From positions 1 to 62,228 of the forward strand of contig JAPNUX010000002.1 in assembly GCA_026626905.1 (NCBI GenBank): a DNA stretch of 62,228 nucleotides. Reading direction: 5' to 3'. The notes below the pieces were generated by a model. That model saw only the letters and a program-made list of their open reading frames with translations. It was not told where the DNA came from and made no database searches. The position numbers and the translations under genes were made by a program. Source of the DNA: Desulfurococcus sp. GTDB taxonomy: Archaea > Thermoproteota > Thermoprotei_A > Sulfolobales > Desulfurococcaceae. This document shows positions 25,696-34,316 of the stretch, in pieces (the first letter of the stretch is position 1; each line of letters begins with the position of its first letter).

Positions 25696-27147
25696 TTGGT
25701 GATAAGTGGAGTGGTAAAAGGTAGAAGCATTCTAAGGGAGGTGCTGATAGCCGTAGTAATAGGTATGGCTGCATTTACAGTCTTCGCTTTAAGCGCCCTT
25801 CAATTCCAAGAGTTAGAGTCTTCGAGGAATGGGAGGGGATACGTGTCTGATGAGGTATGGTATGTGGGCTCTGCAAGAATACTCCTTGTCAAGGTTTTCG
25901 GCTTAGAGCCCCGGATGGCTAGTGGAAGCTACGGATACACAGTTATATACGAGGGCAACTTGGATCTCGAGCTACTTAAGGATACTGCAGCTGCATATGG
26001 ACTTGAACTTCGAAGCGATTACTCTAAGCTTAAAGCCTTCTATGTATACGGTGATAGAGAAAATGTTCTACGCTTTATGAGCGAGATCCAGGGCTCTGTA
26101 AAAGTGGTTGACGCTATACCAGGATGGATGCTACCTGACAACGAGGGTATTAATAGATACCTTAACCTCGAGCACCCGCCTCTAGGTAAGTACCTGATAG
26201 CTCTCTCAATCTATGCTTTAGGGGATGAACCATTCACGTGGCGAATTCCATTAATTCTCGCAGGGTCTCTAACCGTGGTACTAGTATACCTCTCTGTGAG
26301 AAAGCTCTCAGGGAGCACTCTTATAGCCTTAACCTCAGCAGTACTGCTTGTAGCTGAACCCTTATCCAGAGTAATGTTCTCTCTAGCCTTACTCGACGGA
26401 TTTGTAGCTTTTACTTCAATGCTTTCATTCTACCTCGCAGTACATGGAAGGTACAAGGGGGCACTGTTAGCAGGGATTCTAGGCGGGTTGTTCAAGCTCT
26501 CAGGACTCTTCTCTCTAATACCATTAGCACTAATATACCTGAGGCAGTGGGCTAGGAGGAATCCCTCCACCCTGTTTCTAGCATATAACCTGCTTGCACT
26601 AGCATTCACAGCCCTAGTACTCTACCTAGCCCTGCTTACTCTCATATCTCTACCATTAATAAGCTATCTCGGCACAGTTAGATGGATTAGAGACTCCCTG
26701 CTAAACCCCTTGAAGTGGCATACAAGTGTTAAGTGCATGGGGGCTGGATGCCCTGTTAGCTCATCCCCATGGGACTGGTTTCTTGGAGCTAATGCATTCC
26801 CCGTGTACTTGAATCCAGACGTCTACGCTGAAGGATTCACTCCATTCTGGTCCACTGTGTTCATCTCTATATTAGTGTTTGCCCCCCTCGCCTTCAGGGA
26901 TAAGAAGCACGGGTTGCTCTGGCTATACCTGCTGGGCTCGTGGAGCGGCTATGTTCTCCTATGGCTGGCGGGAGGGAGAACACAGTACAGCTTCTATAGT
27001 ATTCAGCTAGCTCCATTCGTATACATGTACCTAGTCTACACTGTCACTTATGTTGTGAATAAGGCTAACATCTCCTACTTGATAAGCTTGTACAGGCTTG
27101 CTGAATCCAGGCTAAAGGGAGTTGTCATCAGGGTTCTAACAAGCTGA
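25696..27147 (+). CDS. GT-C/PMT-like membrane glycosyltransferase
   Basis: 483 aa. A first membrane helix (about residues 15-35) is followed by an extracytoplasmic segment with DEVWYVGSARILL, the acidic motif of PMT/ArnT-type GT-C enzymes. A second loop contains NLEHPPLGKYLIALSI, very close to the EHPPLGK motif of protein O-mannosyltransferase-like families (GT39). About ten helices follow. Such enzymes move a sugar from a polyprenyl-phosphate donor to protein or lipid on the outer face. The start is uncertain: TTG 25696, GTG 25699 and GTG 25711 are all possible and none has a strong Shine-Dalgarno sequence. Confidence 0.75.
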   Translation: MVISGVVKGRSILREVLIAVVIGMAAFTVFALSALQFQELESSRNGRGYVSDEVWYVGSARILLVKVFGLEPRMASGSYGYTVIYEGNLDLELLKDTAAAYGLELRSDYSKLKAFYVYGDRENVLRFMSEIQGSVKVVDAIPGWMLPDNEGINRYLNLEHPPLGKYLIALSIYALGDEPFTWRIPLILAGSLTVVLVYLSVRKLSGSTLIALTSAVLLVAEPLSRVMFSLALLDGFVAFTSMLSFYLAVHGRYKGALLAGILGGLFKLSGLFSLIPLALIYLRQWARRNPSTLFLAYNLLALAFTALVLYLALLTLISLPLISYLGTVRWIRDSLLNPLKWHTSVKCMGAGCPVSSSPWDWFLGANAFPVYLNPDVYAEGFTPFWSTVFISILVFAPLAFRDKKHGLLWLYLLGSWSGYVLLWLAGGRTQYSFYSIQLAPFVYMYLVYTVTYVVNKANISYLISLYRLAESRLKGVVIRVLTS

Positions 27148-27253
27148 ACTATAGGTGACGGGTAGCCGAAAACATCATATTTAGTTAGCAGCATGGTTTA
27201 ACCAAGGGCTTTTAATCTTTTCTCCAGTGCCATGAAACCCACAGGGTTTAGAG

Positions 27254-27430
27254 ATGGCTGGCGTAATACCTAGAATGAAGTTGATAACAGTTAAGATGCC
27301 TGAATTCTACATTGAAGGAATAGATGAGCTGGTGAGAATGGGGAGGTATAGTAGTAGAAGTGAGGTTATCAGGATTGCAGTCAGGGATCTATTGAAGAAG
27401 GAGCTCTGGCTTAAGAGAGCTGAAACGTGA
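27254..27430 (+). CDS. Ribbon-helix-helix (CopG/NikR-type) DNA-binding protein
   Basis: 58 aa, ATG start. The sequence has one beta strand ([10 protein letters not shown]), helix A ([14 protein letters not shown]) and helix B ([17 protein letters not shown]), the complete RHH fold; the [14 protein letters not shown] signature is characteristic. RHH dimers bind operators with the paired strand. A TATA-like CTTTTAATC lies at about 27210. The target is unknown; the neighbours are an O-mannosyltransferase-like gene and a convergent ASCH gene. Confidence 0.8.
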   Translation: MAGVIPRMKLITVKMPEFYIEGIDELVRMGRYSSRSEVIRIAVRDLLKKELWLKRAET

Positions 27431-27467
27431 ACCCAAGGCGCCTGGATGAATACAGGTGGCTTGAATA

Positions 27468-27926
27468 CTACCAGCGTCTTCTAGATGCGTCAACTGCTTT
27501 ATTGAGTAGTAACTCAACAACCGGGTCGAAGGGATCCAGTTCCCTCATGCTCATAGGTGGATTAAAATCAGGGAATATTCTTCTTATAGTGCGTAGTGGA
27601 ATAGGCTGCTTGTACATTAATGGGTTAACAACTTCTATCGCCATCGCGGTCTTCGAGCCGCTAATATACCGGTAGTCGCCTGCCAGCACTCCAGTATACT
27701 CTAAGGCTTCAAGCCTCCTCCAAATGTACTCCGGGGGTCCCTTAATTACATCTCCAGCTGTGAACTCACCCATAATAGCCTTAACCCTTCCTGTCACGTA
27801 GAGTACTATTCTATCTCCTCTCTCCACGTACCTGCCTAGAAATCTTCTAAGCTCGAATCTCTTGCTCCCTGTGAATATTCTGTAAGCATACACAGGCTTT
27901 ATACTGAAAATGAACACCCTCAACAC
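27468..27926 (-). CDS. ASCH/PUA-like domain protein
   Basis: 152 aa. The N-terminus FIFSIKPVYAYRIFTGSKRFELRRF matches the ASCH signature in which a Lys-Pro pair and an ELRR motif line the RNA- or nucleotide-binding cleft, followed by GDRIVLYVTGRVKAIMGEFTAG, the second conserved strand pair. ASCH proteins are PUA relatives and have been linked to RNA binding, coactivator roles and, in some bacteria, N4-acetylcytidine hydrolysis. The start TTG at 27926 could be shortened; the gene converges on the RHH gene with a 37-bp gap. Confidence 0.72.
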   Translation of the reverse strand: MLRVFIFSIKPVYAYRIFTGSKRFELRRFLGRYVERGDRIVLYVTGRVKAIMGEFTAGDVIKGPPEYIWRRLEALEYTGVLAGDYRYISGSKTAMAIEVVNPLMYKQPIPLRTIRRIFPDFNPPMSMRELDPFDPVVELLLNKAVDASRRRW

Positions 27927-28120
27927 AGGGCACCCTAAGTTAATACCGACTACATGAACTCTATTTAGCAGCCTTTAACCACAGCCATCTCCACCCTTCT
28001 CTATTAATCTTCACTTGTAGATGGCTTTTATTCAAGCTTATTCCCGCAGGCTCTCTCACCACGGGAATTAATGACCCCTGTAAACCCTTCGATCCACTGT
28101 AGATGGTGAGACTGAGTGTA

Positions 28121-28134
28121 AAGCTTATAAGCTT
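28121..28134 (+). promoter_or_regulatory. Palindromic TATA region upstream of trmI
   Basis: AAGCTTATAAGCTT is a perfect 14-bp palindrome with TTATAA at its centre, 77-90 bp upstream of the trmI start. It reads as a TATA box on both strands and could be an operator. The 280 bp between the ASCH gene and trmI hold nothing else certain; see the finding on a possible C/D RNA at 28147-28208. Confidence 0.45.
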
Positions 28135-28210
28135 GAAACGAGAACTGGAGTTGATGAGATGAAGCTTTGGATTTAAAAGAGATGTTGAAAGCTGGTATTT
28201 CTGAGCTGTG

Positions 28211-29029
28211 ATGAGTGACGCCAGAGCTGAAAGGTATCAGTCTATGAGCGGCATTATACGTGAAGGCGACTCAGTCTTAGTAGTACTAGATGAGAAGAGG
28301 AGGTTTATAGCTAGGGTTAGAAGAGACGGTATTCTAGGCACTGATAAGGGTTTCGTGAAGCTGGGAGACCTCATTGGGAAACCCTACGGGGTTATAGTTA
28401 AAACCTCACAGGGTTTCAAAGCCTTGATCCTTAAGCCGTTGCCCCACGATTACTCCACGCTTCTTCATCGTGCAACCCAGATCATATACCCCAAGGACGC
28501 TGGCTTAATGATCCATCTCTCTGGGATTGGACCCGGCTCGAAGATAGGGGAGGCTGGTGTCGGCTCAGGAGCTCTCACAATAGTGCTAGCCAATAGTATA
28601 GGTGACACCGGGATCCTCTACGGCTTTGATATCTCAGAGAAGAACTTAGAGGTAGCTAAAGGCAACCTGGAGAAGGCTGGACTTCTTGAGAGAGTAAGGC
28701 TCTTGAAGCATGATATAAGAGAGCCTGTTAGCCTTCCAGTAGACCTTGATTCATTCTTCCTTGATATACCAGACCCCTGGAATGCCCTACGCGTGGTCGC
28801 AGGGTTAGTTAGAGCTGGGGGAACACTCCTAGTTTACTCTCCAACTATTAACCAGGTTGAGAAGACAGTTGTGGAGTTGAAGAAGAATCCATGCTTCGCT
28901 GACATTCACTCCTATGAAGTACTACTTAGAGAATACAAAGTTGAAGAAGGAGCTGTTAGACCGTTTACTAGGATGATAGGGCATACAGGCTACGTGGTTT
29001 TCGCTAGAAGAGTCTGGTGTACCAGCTGA
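28211..29029 (+). CDS. trmI: tRNA (adenine-N1)-methyltransferase TrmI
   Basis: About 272 aa (GTG 28208 directly precedes ATG 28211). The N-terminal beta domain (REGDSVLVVLDEKRRFIARV) is followed by the linker PHDYSTLLHRATQIIYPKDA and a Rossmann domain with SAM motif EAGVGSGALTIVLA and SFFLDIPDPWNAL. Archaeal TrmI methylates A57 and A58 of tRNA T-loops, a heat-stabilising modification. The segment PYGVIVKTSQGFKALILKPL is also typical. Confidence 0.92.
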   Translation: MSDARAERYQSMSGIIREGDSVLVVLDEKRRFIARVRRDGILGTDKGFVKLGDLIGKPYGVIVKTSQGFKALILKPLPHDYSTLLHRATQIIYPKDAGLMIHLSGIGPGSKIGEAGVGSGALTIVLANSIGDTGILYGFDISEKNLEVAKGNLEKAGLLERVRLLKHDIREPVSLPVDLDSFFLDIPDPWNALRVVAGLVRAGGTLLVYSPTINQVEKTVVELKKNPCFADIHSYEVLLREYKVEEGAVRPFTRMIGHTGYVVFARRVWCTS

Positions 29030-29090
29030 ATCCTAGAGTTGACTGCTGAATAAGGATTTTAGAGGCGTGGATGGCTGGACTTGCAGGCTA

Positions 29091-29570
29091 CTATAAGTGT
29101 CTTCCTTTCACGTAGAGGTAGACTACGTGAGTTAAGCCGTGGTCATCTCTAACTTCAATTGTCTTCTCAGGCCTCCAGCCAGGTATCCTGAACTCGTGGC
29201 TGACTACTCGGGCTCCATCTCTCAGCTCTCTTTCAAGCTTAGGGCGGAGTGCTTCATTCACGGAGGTTAGCAGGAAGAGAGTTACAATTGATGCTTCACT
29301 TAAATCAGCTTCAAAGAAGTCTCCTTGTATAACTATAGCTCTCCCGCTGACACCCTCCTCATTTATTCTTCTAATGGCTTCTTTAACTCTCTCTGCATCT
29401 CTCTCAATACCTACAGCCTTCTTAACATTGAACTCTTTTACTGCTACTATGAGGATTCTTCCATCACCACATCCTAGATCGTATACTACATCGTTTTCAC
29501 TTGCCCCGGCAAGTTTGAGCATTTCTCTAACAACAGGGTAGGGAGTGGGGACAAAGGGTACAAAATACAT
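29091..29570 (-). CDS. Class I SAM-dependent methyltransferase
   Basis: 159 aa. SAM motif VVYDLGCGDGRILIVAVKEF and acidic post-motif VGIERDAE are clear, then IVIQGDFFEADL and VTLFLLTSVNEALRPKLERELRDG. Small single-domain enzymes of this type include protein lysine methyltransferases in Crenarchaeota, such as aKMT4-like enzymes with the YDLGCGDGR loop, but the substrate cannot be fixed here. It follows the 29929-29591 gene by 20 bp on the same strand. Confidence 0.75.
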   Translation of the reverse strand: MYFVPFVPTPYPVVREMLKLAGASENDVVYDLGCGDGRILIVAVKEFNVKKAVGIERDAERVKEAIRRINEEGVSGRAIVIQGDFFEADLSEASIVTLFLLTSVNEALRPKLERELRDGARVVSHEFRIPGWRPEKTIEVRDDHGLTHVVYLYVKGRHL

Positions 29571-29590
29571 TATGATGCACCCAGCTGGCT

Positions 29591-29929
29591 TTAAGCTTCC
29601 TCGAATTGGAGTTCAACGCCGAGCTCTCTTAGCTTATCACTCATTTTCCTGACTGCTTCCTCCTCGTCTGGCTCAAGCCTCTCGTTTAAAGGTAGCTGTG
29701 AGAGAAGCCACTGGACTCTTCCATCGTCGAGCTCAGCGAGTATCTGGGGCAGCCAGCTCATGCCTAATTCATCTTTATCTCCGTGTTCAACCAGGTACAC
29801 GTAGTCTTCGTTTCTAACTTCTACCTCTGCGTTAATTTTTCTCCCGAGGGTTTCCGCTAGCTTCATCCAGAGCTTATGGTAGGGGTGGTGTTCAGCAGTC
29901 ACGAGAACAATCTTTTTTACTTTAACCAT
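29591..29929 (-). CDS. Conserved hypothetical protein, unrecognised
   Basis: 112 aa from ATG 29929 (GGTGG is spaced six bases upstream; TTG 29935 has none). The protein has a strand MVKVKKIVLVTAEHH, an HPYHKLWMKLAETLG helix, EVEVRNEDYVYLVEHGD, the pair LGMSWLPQILAEL, and an acidic C-terminus. The alternation of strand-helix-strand could be a thioredoxin-like or flavodoxin-like half-fold, but there is no Cys pair. Probably co-transcribed with the methyltransferase downstream. Confidence 0.55.
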   Translation of the reverse strand: MVKVKKIVLVTAEHHPYHKLWMKLAETLGRKINAEVEVRNEDYVYLVEHGDKDELGMSWLPQILAELDDGRVQWLLSQLPLNERLEPDEEEAVRKMSDKLRELGVELQFEEA

Positions 29930-30056
29930 GCTCAACCACCTATCTTTACATCCCTTTCCTTATGATTTAGTGAGATTAAATATAGCCACCACGAGGATCA
30001 AGGATAGACTTATTAATGATTGCGGCTATTTTCTAGAATACTGGGGTGGGAGTATT

Positions 30057-30560
30057 TTGAGTAAACCGTGGATCCTCGTGGATCCATTGAGATGTACAGG
30101 CTGCAGGCTATGCGAGATCGCTTGTAGCCTCACGCATGAAGGCAGTATATGGCCGTCTGCATCGAGAATACAGGTTTACGAGCCTTACCCGGGAGCTCCT
30201 GTACCAGTTACATGTGTTCAATGCGAGGACTACCCTTGTGTTCAATCATGCCCATTTAACGCTTTAAAGATCGATGAGAAAACCGGGGCTGTCATAGTCA
30301 TACCAGAGAACTGTACTCTATGCGGGGCATGCGTCAACGCCTGCCCGCTAGAGATACCTAGAATAATACCTGGTAAGAACTACGTGTTAATCTGCGACCT
30401 CTGTGGTGGAGAGCCAGCTTGCGTTAAAGCATGCAGTGAAGCAGGGTATAACGCTCTAACACTAATTGAGAAGCCGGAGGGATCAGTCAAAGTATTCCTG
30501 AAAGACCCCTACGAGACATCCAAGGAGATATACGAGAGGATCATACTAGGGGTGAGATAA
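30057..30560 (+). CDS. Four-cluster ferredoxin subunit, partner of AOR
   Basis: 167 aa from TTG 30057, chosen because GGTGGG (30045-30050) precedes it and a TATA-like TTAAATATA is at 29975-29983; the frame open back to 29928 is not protein-like. Sixteen cysteines form four [4Fe-4S] sites: CTGCRLCEIAC, CVQCEDYPCVQSC, CTLCGACVNAC and CDLCGGEPACVKAC, the pattern of DmsB/HycB/CooF-like electron-transfer subunits. It ends directly against the AOR start (no gap) and should pass electrons between AOR and ferredoxin or a membrane complex. Confidence 0.88.
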   Translation: MSKPWILVDPLRCTGCRLCEIACSLTHEGSIWPSASRIQVYEPYPGAPVPVTCVQCEDYPCVQSCPFNALKIDEKTGAVIVIPENCTLCGACVNACPLEIPRIIPGKNYVLICDLCGGEPACVKACSEAGYNALTLIEKPEGSVKVFLKDPYETSKEIYERIILGVR

Positions 30561-32402
30561 GTGAATGGATTCTGGGGCAGGTTCCTCGAGGTAGATTTAT
30601 CGAGCAGCAAGTGGCGTGTAGTAGAGTTCGAGGATAGAGTATTCAGGAGGTTCCTTGGAGGTAGAGGGTTTGCAGTATACTACCTAGCTAAACACTATGG
30701 TGAGAAGTGGTCTAGCCTAGACCCGCTATCCCCTGAGAACCCATTAATAATTGCTACAGGGCCTCTCACAGGATACTATCCTGGAGTTAAGATGACTATC
30801 AGCGGTAAGTCACCGCAGTCTAATGGAGTTGTTGGATCCACTGTTTCAAGCGAGGTTGCAGTAGAGCTTAAATCCGCCGGGTACGATGGCTTAATAGTCA
30901 AAGGAGCAAGCGATAAACCAGTATACCTGTATATCGAGGATAATAGAGTTGAAGTCAGAGACGCCGGGGAGCTATGGGGGCTTACAGGTAGAGTACTAGT
31001 GGAGAAGCTGGCAGAGATAGCTAGAAGAGAGCATAAGCTTAAGAGGCCGCCCGCAAGCCTCTACATTGGCCCGGCAGGCGAGAACAAGGTTAGAACAGCC
31101 GTGGTATTATCGAAGATAACACATGCCTCAGGATACGGGGGTTACGGGGCTGTCATGGGTAGTAAGAAGTTGAAAGCCATAGTAGTAAAGGGTAACGGGC
31201 CCCTCCCGCCGATAGCAGACTCGAATAGATTCCTCGAGCTTCATAGAAAGCTAGTGGAGATCTACAGTAGGAATATAGACTTCAGGCGGTGGGGTACAAC
31301 CTCAGGCACATGGTATACTGGTAATGTAACGTCGAGCATGCCTATAAGAAACTGGCAGGAGGAGTACCATGAGAGACTTGAATTCTCGCATGCCTGGCTT
31401 GAGAAGAAGCTGTGGGTTAAGAACCCGTGGAGTGAGTATGGCTGTCCTCTAGCATGCATGAAGCTGAGTAGAGTGACGGAGAGTGGTAGAAGATACATAA
31501 CTGATGGCCCCGACTACGAGATGGCAGCATACATGGGTGGAGACCTAGGAGTCCTAACACCAGAGGGGGCAACAAGGCTCTCAGCTGTCGCCGATGAACT
31601 AGGACTCTGCGGCATACAGACAGGGAATGTAGTTGGATTCGCATTAGAGTTGCTTCAACGAGGTATACTAACCAAAGAAGACTTCGGCTACGAGGTTAAC
31701 TGGGGTGACGTCAATGCTCTCGAAAGACTGCTAAACGATATAGCCTGCAGAAGAGGGATAGGCGATATCCTCGCTGAGGGAACCTATAGGGCTGCATTAA
31801 AGCTAATGGAATTAAAGGGTAGAAAGGATCTACTTAAATATGCTGTTCAATCCAAGGGGATAGCTATCGGAGCCCACGGGATTAGAAGTGGAAAAGACTA
31901 CCCTCAGCCAATAGCATATGCTGCTTCAGTGCAGGGAGGAGACCATACAAGCGTGGCAGGAGTACCCGTGAAGTCAAGGTCCTCGGAGGCCTGGTCAGCG
32001 GTAATTGATAGTGCTGTTGTATGCATGTTCCTAACGTTCCATGATAACGCTGATACAATTCTACTAGACTATCTAAACGCTGTTACAGGCTGGGGGCTGG
32101 ATATCAACGGCCTCTACGATATAGGAAGAAGGATACTAACACTTCAAAGACTACTGCTACTAGCCGGTGGACCTGATGTCAAGTGGACTCCAGGCGTTGA
32201 CGATGAGAACCCAGAGAGATTCTATGAGCCCCTCCCCTCAGGGCCATATAAGGGTAAGGCTGCAGAGAGGAGTACTGTGAAAACCATGCTAGCCCAGTAC
32301 TTCAGTGAACTAGGATGGGATGAAAGAGGCATCCCTAAGCCTGAAACCCTAGATAGCCTGGAGCTCTCAGAGTTTAAGGGTCTCCTCGAGCTGGTTAGGT
32401 GA
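30561..32402 (+). CDS. aor: Aldehyde:ferredoxin oxidoreductase family, tungsten enzyme
   Basis: 613 aa, GTG start, normal AOR length. N-terminal pterin-binding domain: LGGRGFAVYYLAKHY, LIIATGPLTGYYPGVKMT and GGYGAVMGSKKLKAI (in parts). AOR enzymes oxidise aldehydes to acids using a W-bis-pyranopterin and a nearby [4Fe-4S] cluster. Three probable cluster cysteines are seen, C295 and C299 (GCPLAC) and C488 (VVCMF), but the usual first Cys of the CxxCxxxC motif is Glu292 here. Ferredoxin-like and MoaD genes flank it, forming one operon. The natural substrate is unknown; amino acid-derived aldehydes are typical for peptide-fermenting Desulfurococcales. Confidence 0.88.
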   Translation: MNGFWGRFLEVDLSSSKWRVVEFEDRVFRRFLGGRGFAVYYLAKHYGEKWSSLDPLSPENPLIIATGPLTGYYPGVKMTISGKSPQSNGVVGSTVSSEVAVELKSAGYDGLIVKGASDKPVYLYIEDNRVEVRDAGELWGLTGRVLVEKLAEIARREHKLKRPPASLYIGPAGENKVRTAVVLSKITHASGYGGYGAVMGSKKLKAIVVKGNGPLPPIADSNRFLELHRKLVEIYSRNIDFRRWGTTSGTWYTGNVTSSMPIRNWQEEYHERLEFSHAWLEKKLWVKNPWSEYGCPLACMKLSRVTESGRRYITDGPDYEMAAYMGGDLGVLTPEGATRLSAVADELGLCGIQTGNVVGFALELLQRGILTKEDFGYEVNWGDVNALERLLNDIACRRGIGDILAEGTYRAALKLMELKGRKDLLKYAVQSKGIAIGAHGIRSGKDYPQPIAYAASVQGGDHTSVAGVPVKSRSSEAWSAVIDSAVVCMFLTFHDNADTILLDYLNAVTGWGLDINGLYDIGRRILTLQRLLLLAGGPDVKWTPGVDDENPERFYEPLPSGPYKGKAAERSTVKTMLAQYFSELGWDERGIPKPETLDSLELSEFKGLLELVR

Positions 32403-32635
32403 ATCTAGTGCCACGCATAGTAGCCGAAGTAGTTGGCGGAGACTGTAGAGTAATAATTGAAAGCAGTGGATGTGTGAAAGTAGAGTCTCTTCTAGAGGAA
32501 ATAGCCTCTAAATGCGACTTGAAACCCGAGTACAATATTCTCCTAGCTGTAAGCCAGGGTAGAACACTGGGTGGAAACGAGGATATATGCAGGGATATGG
32601 AAGTTGAGATCGTGAAGGCGTTGAAAGGTGGGTAG
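32399..32635 (+). CDS. moaD: MoaD/ThiS-like sulfur carrier
   Basis: 78 aa. GTG start overlaps the AOR stop (GTGA), so it is translationally coupled. It has a beta-grasp pattern (IVAEVVGGDCRVIIES, LLEEIASKC, YNILLAVSQGRTL) and ends in Lys-Gly-Gly, the C-terminal diglycine needed for adenylation and thiocarboxylate formation. Its placement implies a dedicated dithiolene sulfur supply for the tungsten cofactor of the upstream AOR. Confidence 0.82.
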   Translation: MNLVPRIVAEVVGGDCRVIIESSGCVKVESLLEEIASKCDLKPEYNILLAVSQGRTLGGNEDICRDMEVEIVKALKGG

Positions 32636-32704
32636 GATTAGTAGTCCATTCAATATTAATATTTTACTATCTCTGTGAGACAAATAGAGTCTAATGCTAG
32701 ACCT

Positions 32705-32992
32705 TTAGGCTAGCGTTGTTTTCTCCTTTCTCTCCTCCTCTGGGCGAACCTTGATTATACCTAAGTGTACTGCACACGAGATACAGTAGCACTTGGTGAC
32801 AGGGTATTTCTGTATAATCGCCCCCTTCTTCTCGAGCTCCATGGCTAGTTGCGGTGGTACAGGACTGTACATTCTAGTCACGCATACCGCCTTATCTGAC
32901 GGCACGAGCCTGCCGCAGTTATCGCACTGAATATACTCTACCTTACCCTTAGACCCTTTTCTCCTCCCTCTACTCTCCCTCTTTTTAGGCAT
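32705..32992 (-). CDS. rps26e: 30S ribosomal protein S26e
   Basis: 95 aa from ATG 32992 (MPKKRESRGRRKG), seven bases after GGTG; the upstream ATG 32998 has almost no spacing. Zinc ligands are CDNCGR and CYCISC. The SDKAVCVTRMYSPVP segment is characteristic. S26e lies near the mRNA exit channel. Its short 3' spacer holds no other gene. Confidence 0.93.
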   Translation of the reverse strand: MPKKRESRGRRKGSKGKVEYIQCDNCGRLVPSDKAVCVTRMYSPVPPQLAMELEKKGAIIQKYPVTKCYCISCAVHLGIIKVRPEEERKEKTTLA

Positions 32993-33191
32993 AATCATGC
33001 ACCACTCAATACTTAGGTTAAACCTGCTAGATAAACCACAGATACATATCCATTAATAAACTTAATTCTGTATTCAACACGACCCTGTTCAGCTAGAGTG
33101 TGTTTTATAGCTCTAATAGTACCCTGGGGTTCGAGAATACTTCTAGCTACACTCGCTTTAAACTATCAGGGGAGCGTTTAGACTAGTTAAG

Positions 33192-33201
33192 CTATAATAT
33201 A
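33192..33201 (+). promoter_or_regulatory. TATA box for threonine synthase
   Basis: CTATAATATA within the 260-bp divergent spacer between rps26e and thrC, 53-62 bp before the preferred thrC start. The rest of the spacer holds no gene that I can support. Confidence 0.5.
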
Positions 33202-33253
33202 CACTTAGGGAGAGTACTAGACCCACGTGCCTGGGGTTCCAGGGGTGAGTAGC

Positions 33254-34309
33254 GTGAAGTGGGTGTGCCCTAAATGCGGGTTTGAAGCTGATGCGTTCAG
33301 CGTATACTACTGGAAGTGCCCTAGATGCGGGATGCCACTAGATATCTCGCATGAGTTTAAGCTGGTGAAACATGAATCAGGAAGGGTGTGGGAGAGGTAT
33401 CATGGCTTAATACCCTTGAAGCCCGAGAAGACTAGAGGAGAGGGGGATACTCCTCTAGTCGCCGAGAAGATTGAGGGCTCTACCCTACTCTTCAAGCTTG
33501 AATACCTCAACCCCAGCGGGAGCTTCAAGGATAGGGGTTCAGCTCTAGCCTTATACTATGCTTACTTAATGGGGTTCAAGAGGGCTGTAGAGGATACTAG
33601 CGGGAACACCGGTATAGCTGTAGCCCTCTACTCTAATCTATACGGCTTGAAAGCTAGAATCTACATGCCTCGAGCAGCCCCTGAAGGAAAGAAGAGAGTT
33701 CTAAGAATGCTTGGAGCAGAAGTAATCGAGGCTCCATCAAGGGATGATGCTGCCAGGATGGTTCTAAGGGAGACAGAAGGCTCAAGCTTCTATGTTGCTC
33801 ACACCTGGAGCTACTTCTATATTCTCGGAGCGTCGACTATAGCATGGGAGGTCCTTGAGGAGGATACACCAGACTACGTTATATCCCCGGTGGGCTCTGG
33901 TGGATTATTCCTCGGCTTAGTGAAAGGCTTCGAGAAAGCTGTGGAGGCAGGATGGCTGACTAGAATACCCCACTTCATAGCTGTTCAAGGCTACAGCGTT
34001 CAACCCGTATACAGGGCTCTCACAGGGGAAGTAGCGCAAGGCGAGGAGTCGACGCTAGCTGACGGTATAATGGTCCCTAATCCCCCGAGACTCCAGGAGA
34101 TAGCTGATGTCATCCGTAAGTACAAGGGTAGCATAGTATTAGTTGGCAACAGCGAGATCGAGAAAGCTTGGAGGGAGCTCTGGGAGATGGGTTTCACTGT
34201 AGAGCCTACATCTGCAGCAGCCTACGCTGCATTCCAGAAGGTTAAAAGCATGCTTGCAGGCAAGAAGACCTTAATAGTGCTAACAGGCTCAGGGCTTAAA
34301 ACCATCTAG
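33254..34309 (+). CDS. thrC: Threonine synthase (PLP-dependent)
   Basis: 351 aa from GTG 33254, which has GGGGTGA six bases upstream; GTG 33227 would add nine residues without a ribosome binding site. An N-terminal zinc ribbon (C5, C8, C22, C25) precedes the fold-type II PLP domain with the Schiff-base lysine K92 in SGSFKDRGSAL, the phosphate loop VGSGGLFLGL, and DTSGNTGIAVALYSN. It converts O-phosphohomoserine to threonine. It converges on the SRP RNA gene. Confidence 0.92.
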   Translation: MKWVCPKCGFEADAFSVYYWKCPRCGMPLDISHEFKLVKHESGRVWERYHGLIPLKPEKTRGEGDTPLVAEKIEGSTLLFKLEYLNPSGSFKDRGSALALYYAYLMGFKRAVEDTSGNTGIAVALYSNLYGLKARIYMPRAAPEGKKRVLRMLGAEVIEAPSRDDAARMVLRETEGSSFYVAHTWSYFYILGASTIAWEVLEEDTPDYVISPVGSGGLFLGLVKGFEKAVEAGWLTRIPHFIAVQGYSVQPVYRALTGEVAQGEESTLADGIMVPNPPRLQEIADVIRKYKGSIVLVGNSEIEKAWRELWEMGFTVEPTSAAAYAAFQKVKSMLAGKKTLIVLTGSGLKTI

Positions 34310-34316
34310 CGAGAAC

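Noticed and set aside
29928-30056. 43-residue N-terminal extension of the ferredoxin gene
   Set aside because: The TATA box lies inside it and a Shine-Dalgarno sequence directly precedes the TTG at 30057.
33122-33145. B-box-like GGGGTTCGAGAAT in the rps26e/thrC spacer
   Set aside because: No acceptor, anticodon or D arm can be drawn around it.
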